A stretch of 64,000 nt of DNA from Zygaena filipendulae (taxonomy: Eukaryota; Arthropoda; Insecta; Lepidoptera; Zygaenidae), in NCBI GenBank assembly GCA_907165275.2, contig OU015674.1:4117001-4181000 (forward strand), read 5' to 3'. Under the pieces are notes generated by a model. That model was given only the letters and a program-made list of their open reading frames with translations, made no database searches and was not told the DNA's origin. Made by a program: the position numbers and the translations under genes. Positions 41,201 through 53,200 of the stretch are shown in pieces. Positions within the stretch are counted from its first letter, which is position 1. Every line of letters starts with the position of its first letter.

Positions 41201-44200
41201 CGTCAAAATGGCAGTTTTATTGCTATGAATTAGCCTTTCGATCGTAGACTAGATAACGTTAAATCCTTAGATTTACCTACATTTTATATAACTAGCTGTC
41301 AACCGAGGATCCACCCGCGGGATTTCCAGGATAAACTGGACATAGATAAGCAATAGTGTGTTAACCCACACTTTTGAGTAAATCGTGTTTTAAAATTATA
41401 GCGCCATTTTCTGTCAACAATTTTTATGTTCAATATTTAGTTACATACTTAAACAATGTAATAAGGTAAACACATAATTAAAAAAACGTTCCTTAACTCT
41501 CAATAAATCGTTCTGAATAGGTAACTTAATTTTGTGGGTTAACATGTTATTGCTTATCTGCGTCCAACTATACGTATAAACCTTCCTCTTGAATCACTAC
41601 ATCTATTAAAAAAACCGCATCAAAATCCGTGGCGTACCTAGTTTTAAAGATCTAAGCATACATAGGGACAGTCAGACAGCGGGAAGCGACTTTGTTTTAT
41701 ACTATGTAGTGATTCTGTAGTAAAATCCTAAATGTATTGTAATGTGAGTTGACAGTTTGATGTAATTTTTTACAGCTCTTGACTCGAGGAATGGAACAGA
41801 AATACAAACGAAATGTTGCGCCCAGGGTGCGTCATATGCTGCAACATTAACTACCCCACTCGAGTGTTCCGGAGTCAGTTTGCCGGATTCCGTGGAGACG
41901 GACGAACTCACGTGCCTCATCGTGGCACAGAGTTGCTGCGAGAAGAAGATACTGTAAGTGTTGGTGATCTCTCCGATATTACAAGAGAAAACTGTCACGT
42001 TCAACAGGAGATGTTCGTTATTGCGTCACGCAAAACTGGACTTTTGGTTGGACGATTTTAAAGGACCGCATGAAACGACGATTCATTCCTTGGTTTGCGT
42101 TATGCGTCAACTTTATAGTTTGTCAACTTGGCTAAGGGGGCAGGAACTGCTAAGCCTACTTTGTAAGGGCGGCGCCACAGTCTCGGCGGCGGCGGTGGCG
42201 GCGGCGGCAGCGGCAAAAACAAATGGTAGTTGTTTTTGCCGCCGCCGCCGCCGAGTCTGTGGCCAAGGGGTAAGTCTGCTCGATAGGTGTTAGATTCTTA
42301 GGTATACCAATCTACTTGTTTTAATCATGCAATGTTTATTAAATAAACAATGTTGGTATTGTATTAATTTGTAAATAATTTATCATTTATCAATATTTTC
42401 AAAAGAAAAACATCGATTTTAAAAACATCGAAGTTTATAAAAGATATATCGATTTTGTATGTTTTTTATCACCATTTAAATATAGTATACATCGAATAAA
42501 TTTATCATGTATGTATTATATTCTAGAGAAAAGGGCGATTGTGCGTCTGGAGTCCAATTGGCCAACACGAGAGAATGTAATCGACCAACTTCTGAAGTGG
42601 CAAAGGTGTGTAGCTATGCTGTGTTTGTAAAAAAATTGTGTAATTATGACTGTGTTCTGAAATGCTTACATTTGACTACAGAAGAGATCCAAAAGTTAGG
42701 GAAATCCGGCTAGGATTTAACCAAAGAATGAACTTTATTTTAATTCCTTACATTTCAGATTTGCTGTGAGGAGTGTTCTTTTGGGATATGGACTGGTGAG
42801 ACCCAAGGTGGGGGTGCGTGCGGGGAGCGGGTGAACGACGAAGAAAGGCCCTTTGTTACACAGAGGAAAAATGCTTTCTTCCAGTGCTGTATAGTAAGTG
42901 GGAAAGTCACTAATCACTTCATATTCCTTGTTTTTCGAACAGAAAATTGACTAAGTCGCAAGAAGAGGCAAACGATTTACGGTTTGATCCAAATTATTGT
43001 TTGATTTACTTACGTAGCTTTCTATACATGTACAGTTAGCATCAGAAATGTGTAACAATTTTTGACGTTAGTCTTAACAATAGTAGTAAAGTTCAACGAC
43101 TGATAAGTGATACATATTTTTATGTTGCCTGTACCTCCCTTGTCAATTCCTTACCATTAAGGATTGAAGAGTTTAAAGATGTACTTACGGCCTAGTAGTA
43201 TACTGCCTCTTATAATTTGTTAGTAATTTTATAATTGGTGTACCTACTACGCATGTGTTAGGAAAAAACTTACTTGAATCACAGATTAGTAGCATAAAGA
43301 TTGCTACTAAGCGATAGGAGACTCTTCTTAGTACCTACCACTTTAACTGCTTAATTACTTTTTAACCGACTTCCAAAAAGGAGGAGGTTCTATGTTCGAA
43401 TGTATGTATGTTTTTTTTTGTTTTTTTTTTTTTATGTATGTTCACCGATTACTCGAAGACGGTTGGACCGATTTGGAAAATTCTTTTTTTGTTTGAAAGG
43501 GTTTACTCCCAATTAGGTCCCATTGCCACCAAGTCGGGATCTGACGATGGGATCTTGGAGAAATCGAGGGAACTCTTCAAAAATTATAGGCACACCTATA
43601 GCGATTTGGGTATTTTTTATAGTAAATCGTTCATTTGCTGATGAAAAGCAAAATTTGAAGAAGTGGAACTGATGATGAAGACCACGGATGGTCATCAGAA
43701 CTACTTAACAATAATACCTATTTCATGGGTTCCGATTGGAGCGATTTCAAAAATTGTTTTTTATTTGAAAGGGGATACTCCCAAATCGATTCCATTGTCA
43801 CCAAATTGAGATCTGATGATGGAATCTTGGAGTAATCGAGGGAACTCTTCAAAAATTATAGGTACACCTATAGCGATTTTTGTATTTTTTATAGTAAATT
43901 GTTTATTTGCTTTCGGAAAGCAAAATTTGAAGAAGTGGAACTGATGATGAAGACCACAGATGGTCATCGGAACTACTCAATAATAGGTATTTCACGGGTT
44001 CTGAATCGTTAACTTTAATATGGTTTCTAAACAATTTATGCCCGTCACAATGTATATGGTGAAGTGGAACTGATGGTGAAGAACTAGGAGAACTCCTCAA
44101 CAATTAACGTCCCTGCGTCGGGAAAAGTAATATTTTGTAAAAGGTGATGAGCAGTTGACATTAGGCTATTGTAACTTAGAGAAATTACCAACTAAGTCAC

Positions 44201-47200
44201 TTAAAAGCGAAAAATAAACAAAAATTTTTAACAAAACCGACTTCCAAAAACACAAAACTGAAAAGCTAAAAATAAAATGCTAAAATTAACAAAATACCGA
44301 TTTAATCCAAAAGACAAAAACACACGTAATATTATTATTGGTTTGTGCTACCACTGATCGGTATGAAGTCGGTGACAAGCCAAATATGGAGGGGGTAGAT
44401 GGGCTAAGTCGACTCCTGCCACCAGCTCTTCGTGAGCAGGACAACCCAAGTGGGCAGACACCAGCGGACTTGTCACCGAATTCAAACCGATCAGTGGTAG
44501 CACAAACCAATAATAATATTACGTGTGTTTTTGTCTTTTGGATTAAATCGGTATTTTGTTAATTTTAGTATTTTATTTTTAGCTTTTCAGTTTTGTGTTT
44601 TTGGAAGTCGGTTTTAATTAATAGTATGTGGTAATTCGTAAATGATGATTTGAATGATAATTAATCAATCACCGTTTCAGGAAGCAGCAAATGCACAGGA
44701 CACAACAACAGTAAAGAAAGTAGAAACGACAACACAAGCTAAAGAATCGTGCAAAGAGAATTCTTGCGAACATCTTTGCGACGATGGCGACGGTAGGATT
44801 ACTTGCAGATGTAGAAATGGTTTCCGGCTACAATCGAATAATAAATCTTGCAAAGGTGACGTACATATTTACTATTATGGTAGTACGAAACAAACTCGTG
44901 TGTTGATATCGTTAAAAAAATTGAAAATAAATCTAAAATTTTTGGCATCTCCCAACTGCACATCTCTCACTCTGTATAATTTAGGAGGTACTAAATAAAA
45001 GATTCATTTGTATGTATTCACAGATATAAATGAATGCGCGGAAGCAGTAGATGATGTGTGCACCACACCGGGCACCGTGTGCCACAATACACCCGGCTCC
45101 TTCAGGTGCCTCCCGTTGAATAAAAGAGACGCCAGGGACAGCAGCTGTCCGCCCGGCTTCAAGTGGAATGAAATCAACAGGGTTTGCGACGGTAAAAGTC
45201 ATCAGGAGTAAAATTATATTAAGTAGTTATTAATGCTTATCGGCTTCTTTGTGCTGTGTATTTTTTTTATAACTATACTCCTAGTGCTATACTCGTTACT
45301 CGACACATTCAGAAGAGCTCTGTGAGGTCTAAAAAGGCATTTATCATTCTTACTATTTGCAGATATAAATGAATGTCAGCTACCCCGGCCTCCTTGTCCC
45401 AAGTACTTGTGTGAGAACACAATCGGAGGCTACAGGTGTGCCGGGCAGGCAGGCACTCCAGTGTCGGAGACCCCCGTGGCCACTGTCCAGCCTCCCAGTG
45501 CTAATAACGTTTCAGAGAAGAATGATATCTGTCCACCAGGCTTCAGAGCTGGGCCGGATGACGAATGTCTTGGTAAGGAAAATATGTATTGCTTAAGTTC
45601 TTATATAATGAAGTCTCTACATTTATTTTGACCTGTCATTAAAAAAATATCGATGGATTCATTGGAAATAACCAGATTACGCCGAGTAATAATATGATTT
45701 CTCCTTTCACCAGACATTGACGAATGCACGGAGCGTCTGGACGACTGTCAGCGTCTCTCTCAATATTGTATCAACACTCATGGTAGCTTCTTCTGCCAAG
45801 ATCACGTCTCTAAGCGCTGCGCTCCAGGGTTCAAGGTTAATGCGGCCACACGAATATGCGAAGGTATTAGGTTCCTCTTTTTCAACATTTTTATGATGAT
45901 CAACCATCGTAGATTGTATCGACTAATATCTTACTTTTGACTTCCTAAATGTCTATTTGTTTTTGTGTTAAAGATATTGACGAATGTTCGGAGAGCACCG
46001 AAGTGTGCAGGCGCAATGAAATATGTGTCAACTTGCCCGGAGCATACAACTGCAAATCCAAGATCAGCACATTGCCTAAGTAAATAAGTACTAGCTTGCC
46101 AACAACAGTCCTCGTGATGTTGGGCTCCAGTGTTTGTAAGAAGTTCTCACATTAGATTAAAAATGTAAACAAGATTTTTGTTTCCAGCAGACTCAGTAAG
46201 AAAATATGTCAAGAAGGAACCCGAACTCGGCCGGGAGGAAATATCTGTGAAGGTAGGAACTGTGCGACATTGGAGATAATTTATCAATATTATCGAGTAT
46301 TAAAAATTCAAAATTTTCTAATTAAATAAAATAGATTTACTATAATATACTAAACTATTGCAGATATCGATGAATGTCGCGAAGGTACTCACCTGTGTGA
46401 CCAATTCCAGAATTGTATTAACACATTCGGTGGTCATGAGTGTCGGTGCAAGAGCGGGTTTGAATTGGACTCGTCTTTAGGATCTTGTGTGGGTTGGTAT
46501 AACGCCTACATTTAACACTACGTTAGCAAATTTTACCTTACAAGTTATGCCGTTGTGTCTGAGTCGAGAAGATTCATCTTCCAATATATTGTTTAGCAGA
46601 TAAAACGGTTACCTATTATTATGGACCTTATTGCGTGCAACTTTTTTTCAGGAACGATTAAAGGTGAAAGCTGACTTTCAATTTACGTTATTTAAGTTTA
46701 CAATTTAAGTTTCCAATCATAATACAAACAAACGATAATTTCGTGCAATAATACCTACAAAGAGTTCTTGAAAGAATTTTGAAATTCACGCGATTTAAAC
46801 CGTGGATACCAACTACCTACTATCCTATAATATAGAGTAAGATACTAAACTTATTAGTTAGTTGCGATATCACCCAGGTGTAATACAAGCTAAATGGTCG
46901 ATGATGAAACTTATGCACTTATTTGCCGATCTTCCATCAGATATCGACGAGTGTACTTTGAAATTGGACAACTGCCCCCCTGGCATGCAGTGCGTCAACA
47001 TTCTTGGCTCATTCACCTGTCAGACCTCCACCACGGTCCCTACGACCAGCACACCAGCGGCACCACCACCAGAGTATGAGTACGAATATTACGATGATGA
47101 GTGAGTGCTTTGAAGCTTCTTTCTTCTTCCTCTTCTTTTTCTTCTTCTTCTTCTTCTGTGATTTGTTTAATTCGTCTATTAATTAGAATAGTAAAGACTT

Positions 47201-50200
47201 TCTATTACTAACTTTCGATCTTTGGCATATCTTTGCAAAGTGGCACATTTTCAGATCTATTGTATGTATTTGCTATAACCAAGAGAATCAACTCTATACT
47301 TTGAATAACCCGAAATATTGGTGTCCTATTCCTATGCATTAACCACTATAATTGACGGCCTATGCTTACTCAAAAAAGTGTAACATATATTTAATAGCAC
47401 GTGTTAATGTGCTGGGTGTTCTTTGCTGGCTTTACGACCATCGACCCTTTTGGGATACTTCAGCTAACGATATTTTAAATTTATATTTAATTTATTGCAG
47501 TGAAGAAAACGCCACGGTCGCGACGCCCACCGCACCGAAGCCAATATCTCCACCACGCACGTCTTCAATAGCACCCCCTAAACCAACAACTACAACCAGT
47601 ACCACCACTACCACCACAACAACAACTACAACTACTACAACAACTCCAGCCCCTAGAAAACCCCCGCTTCCGCCTTCTACAACTACAAGCGTCCCCCGCC
47701 CTCGAGTTCGACCTCGTCCAAGATATCCTTTCAGAACAACGACTATAAGAACAACGGTACCAACACAACCCACTAACAGACCAAGCATACAGGAGATGAT
47801 CCCATCCAGTACACCTAAACCAAGAACGTACCCTGAAACCGTTACTCTTTCCGCAACAATTCCAGCAAATCGCAGTACTATAGAAGCCGACAGTGAAATA
47901 GATACAAATGATATACCAAAAGACAAATGGACCAATATACATTTTGGAGAGGATGCGCCAAAAGAGCCTGATTTTAATATAAATGATTTGTATTGTCTGT
48001 TTGGGTATGAAAAAAATGCTTATGGAGATTGTGTCGGTAAGTAACTTTATTTCAAAAAGTTAAGAAAACTATATAACATATTTTATAATGTAATATAAAT
48101 GATTTGTTAACATTGTTAACATTACTATAATTTTACAACAATACAGATGTGAACGAATGTGATCAAAATAGGCATATCTGCAGCAATCTAGAGGTCTGTC
48201 AGAATAGGCCAGGGGGTTATGTGTGCGACTGCGTAGCTGGTTATCAACGAGATCCAGCTGGTTGGTGTGTCGTGGTGCCTGCTAGTAATACAACTAAGCC
48301 CACTACCACACCAATTACCACAATACCCACCACCACTGTGACAGTGACTCCTGGTAAGTTTAGAAAATTATGAGATTATTTTAATAACATGTTAATTGAT
48401 ATTAATGGCAAACATTATTTGATATCCAGTTTTTGAAGGTTATAATTTTATATCTCCACCACCAGCACCTCAATCACCACCAGAAGTGCAATACACACCA
48501 GTATCACGACAGCCTCCAAGACCGCGCTTGCGAACAACAACAGAAGTTGCATATACACCACCAAGACCTTACCCGGAGACTCCACGTTATCCGTCAGCGA
48601 GACAGCCAGGAGAAGTGCCGTATCCATCTCCATCAAGACCGAGTCCGGAGGTTCCGCAATATCCAGCAACATCAAGAACGCAACCTGAAGTGCCATACAC
48701 ACCCGCATCAAGACAACCAACAGAATACTCAACAACAACTACAACTAGAAAACCAACTGAAGCAACATTAACAACTGCTCCAGAATTACCATACTCACCT
48801 CCATCCAGATTATATCCAGAAACGCCATACTCACCTAGACCTTCCCAAGAAGTGCCATATCCACCTCCATCCAGGCAGCCCGCAGAGGTTCCGTACTCTC
48901 CACCCTTTAGACCTCGAAGACCTTACTCGCCGCCGCAAATATGTGAGCTTGGATACACTTTACAAAATGGCGAGTGTATAGGTAAGCTTGAATTGGGTCT
49001 TTTACATGTACTAACTTTTTGAAACTTTTATTTATTGCAAATTAGCTGTCCCCGCAGTTTCACCCGCGGAAATTTCGTGGAAATTCTAGGATAAAATATA
49101 GTTATAAACCTTCCTCATGAATCACTCATTGGTGAAAACCGCATGAAAATCCATTGCGTAGTTTTAAAGATCTAAGCATATACCTACTTATAAGGACAGA
49201 CAGATAGTGGGAAGCGACTTTGTTTCATACTATGTAGATTGCTTTACATATGAATTTTGAACTATCTTCGATAGCTAGTAGATAACTTATTTCCTCAATA
49301 GTCCTTAGAGGCGTTTTCACTCGCGTGAACACACAGATAGAAATTATGGCATGTATAAGTATTTCATTTTCATTCAACGCGTGCAAAAGTGCGAGGAACA
49401 ACTGCTTTATTAAAGTAACATCCAGCTAATGTGATAATCGATTAACTTTATCCAACTGTCAGATATTGACGAATGTGCCACAAACGCAGCGCACTGTTCG
49501 CCGAGCGAGGAGTGCGTCAATATTCCCGGCGGGTACCGCTGCACGTGCCGGGAACGGTGCCGGCCCGAGCACGAGTCACCCTCCTACGGAAGTAAGTACC
49601 TACACGTTCACCCATAAGGTCTACTAGCGCTGCCCGGTATAAAAATCATAATATGTTTGAATCTATTTCATTGAAAAGAAATCGATAGTAGCAGAATATT
49701 CTACCGCTGATTTATTTGCTGAGACAGTGACCATTTGGTCATGGGGACGCCATAAGGAGCATATTCTTGATTAAAAAGTCACAGCTAGTACCTACATACT
49801 AGAACTTGACAAACGAGCGTGCGGAAATATGACAAAAGCACCGCCTGCATTGCAAACGAAAATTATACAATATTATTAACTAATCTCTCAGTACTGCCTC
49901 GTCAACAACCGTCGGGTACGTCCAACGTGATAACTGTGGGGGCGCAGTACGGCCAGCCGGGGCCCAGCAGGTTCACGCGGCCGCGGGGCCAGCGGCTCGC
50001 AGACAACACCATACTGTACTCCTGCCCCTGGGGGTACACCATCACACCGGGGAAGCGGTGCATCGGTGAGTCACCGAAAAAAATTTTGTTCTATCTCTAG
50101 TTTAGATTTTCTCGTAGGATTTCATCAAACTATAGAGTCATTTGAAAGTATTATATTTGTTTACCAATGCTGAATAAACAAGGGTGAAACCGCCAAATAA

Positions 50201-53200
50201 GGTGCATTACCAGTGAATAACTCATTCTCTACCGTCTAATTTATCTTCGTCTTTCGGGTGTTATATGAATGAGATGATTTGTACATTGTATAATTAGACA
50301 TCGACGAGTGCGCCCACAACACGTCCCAGTGCAGCGCGCAGCAGCGGTGCGAAAACTTCTACGGGGGTTACTCCTGCCAGTGCCCCGCCGGGCACAAGCT
50401 CGTGGGAGCCAACTCCTGCGACGACATCGACGAGTGTGCCTACGGACGGGTGAGGAATGAGAAATTACCCACTATGCAAGCAGAAATTGCAACAATATTA
50501 CTTTACTTTCGTGTGACACATAATATACCTTGGCGAGAATGTGGACGAGAAAATGCAAAATGTACCTATCAATGTCAAAATCTACAAATTTTATTGAAAG
50601 TTTGCTTTTAAACATAATATTATGGCTCTTTTTGGCACTCAAAAATATCCGCCCATCTCAGCCACCTAGTGCTATTGTTAGAAAAAAGGTACGCAACAAA
50701 CTCCCCAGTAGCACGCTATCAATGAATAGGTAATTATAAAAATTTAAATTCAAAACATTTATTCTAATGGAGTCACGCTGATTTCAAGCAACAAAGGCGC
50801 GCTTTTAGAGCTGTTGGAGTGAAAAAAGTCCTACGTGACAGCTCTATGATATAGAGCTGATTGTGTTTTCCTGTTTGTTTAGCCATGTTCGTACAACGCG
50901 CGGTGCGTGAACACGGAGGGCTCGTACCGCTGCGAGTGCAACGACGGGTTCCGCAACGCGCCCACCAACGACAAGGTGTGCGTGGACGTGGACGAGTGCG
51001 CCGCCACGCCCGCGCCCTGCGAACACAACTGCGTCAACGCGTGGGGCGGCTACCGCTGCTACTGCAAACTGGGCTACCGGCTCAACACCGATAACAGGTG
51101 AACTGGAAGCGGCAACCTCTTCAACATCACTTCACCCGAAAAATGCAATAGATTGGACAGGAGAGTCGTAGGTATTTAGTATGACCGAGTTACGACAGCC
51201 TACTGACGAATTGGATCGTGCCATTGTTCACCAAAAGGGGGATGCAAATAGATCGCACTGTCGGTTCAGTCTGTGGCTTCGGACTACCAACAACTACTAT
51301 GTTGGGGTTTGAAAACCCTAATGCGAATGTGAGTTTATTTATTTAGTTTGTTGCGCTTTCACGCCTTAACGGCTCAACCAATCATTATAAAATATTGTAC
51401 GCACGTTCTCAGGGGTACAGAGGAAGGACACTGCAGGGTACTTTTTGTCCCGGAATTCCCGCGGATAAAACCTCGAATAAAAGATATATTCGTGTACTCG
51501 TGTAGGACATGTTCGGATGTGGACGAGTGCGCGGAGTGGGCGTCGTCGCGCGTGCGCGGGCGGCTGTGCGCGGGCGAGTGCGTCAACGAGCCGGGCAGCT
51601 ACCGCTGCGCCTGCCCCGCCGGGTACCGGCTGGCCGAGGACGCGCGCAGCTGCATCGGTGAGCACTCGCATACAAGCACTGGAACATGTAGATACTTACG
51701 TATATGAAGACGGCGTAATGACAAGTGCAATGAAGTAAGCTGACAAGGGCATTTATACCTATGCCATAAGGACGTAGCTAACTCAATGCCCACCCTCGAA
51801 AAACTTACTGTATTGAAGTGAAACCGAGTACGCGTCTTGAACAGCATCATATTATCTTGCCCACTGTTGGGAGTATGATTCCCTATTTATTATCCTGTTA
51901 GCCCGACAGCAAACCCACGTCCCGATTCATGACGTCAGTTCATATGAATGGTAGACTAGCTGAGCTAACATTTCGATTTTAGTGCTGCTTCTTCTTAGCG
52001 AGCGGCCCTATTTTTCCTTGATAGCCATTTAAGTATGGAGCCAAACCAAGAATAATCTCGATTAAGAGATCTATGTGTATCTATTCAATTGCGCAGAAAA
52101 AGGACTCAAATGATCTCTTCATATGATTATATTTTGCATCATCATATTTTATGTGTGTTTTAGATATCGATGAGTGTGAAAACGGTGAGGCGAGATGTGC
52201 TCACTCCACGAGCGAGGTGTGCCAGAACACGCGGGGAGGGTACCACTGCCACCGCATCGACTGCCCCCCGGGGTACAGGCTCGAGTCCAAGCAGTAAGTT
52301 TTTTCTTTCGAACACTTAAATACTTACTAATGGGCTTATCTATTAGGTAAACTACTTCCATCTTGACTTTCGATTTAGGAATATAAATCGGATAAAATTT
52401 AGGATCAATGAGTGAGAGAATCACACTACATTAAAATGTACCTTAGATAAGTCGATTTAGGGTACAATTTAGTGTAGTGTGATTACTCGCTCTCTCTCTC
52501 TACTCACTGATCCTAAATTGGAACCAACTTAGAAACTTCGATTACACCTTCCGATTTACTAGATTGGTGTCTGAAAAATTGTTAAAAGCAGGCGAACTTA
52601 CATTTTCCATTTCCAAAATTTAGAAAAGATTTGAAAAATTAACGCATTTATTTAGTGCTGAGATCACAGTAATCTCCTAAAAATGTAAATACGAAACTTT
52701 TCACCAATAATTTCTCGGCACTGTATTTAAAAAAAAAATGGAACTTATCAGAGTTTCTCATTATTTTAGAACTTATGGTCTGTAAGATTTTCGACACATC
52801 GATTTTATTTCTCATTGTATTTCAGTATGTGTACGCGCATCGACCGCCAGTGCCCATACTCAGACTTGGCGTGTCTCCACAAGCCAAGCATGTATCTTTA
52901 CAACTTTGTCACCTTCGTTTCGAACATCTATTTGCCCATGGGAAGCGTAAGTCACTTGTTTCAACATCATGAAGGCCTATGAGAACCATCGATAAAATAT
53001 GCATGACTTGATCTCGTATTTAGACACTATAGGGAAACGCAATATACCGGCTGGATTCCGTGGAAATAAAATTATTGTAATGATAGGGTAGGTACATTAA
53101 TTACAGCTTTCTACAGACACTATGACCTTTTAGCGATAAATTTAACATAATCCGGCTCGAAGGACTATTGTCCAGACCCTTGCACACATTTAGAATTTTA

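Noticed and set aside
43497..43967. Repeated minus-strand peptides ([17 protein letters not shown] and similar) that look like a conserved protein family
   Set aside because: They come from tandem units of the GAAGTCGGT repeat and also appear in diverged copies with stops; no start, domain or selection evidence.
44286..44562. Two 74-codon open frames with nearly identical proteins on opposite strands
   Set aside because: They are a by-product of the palindrome; the same arm is read from both strands.
47492..47942. Long minus-strand frames rich in Val/Gly opposite the Thr-rich fibulin exon
   Set aside because: Antisense shadows of ACA/ACC repeats; splice sites and phase support only the plus-strand reading.
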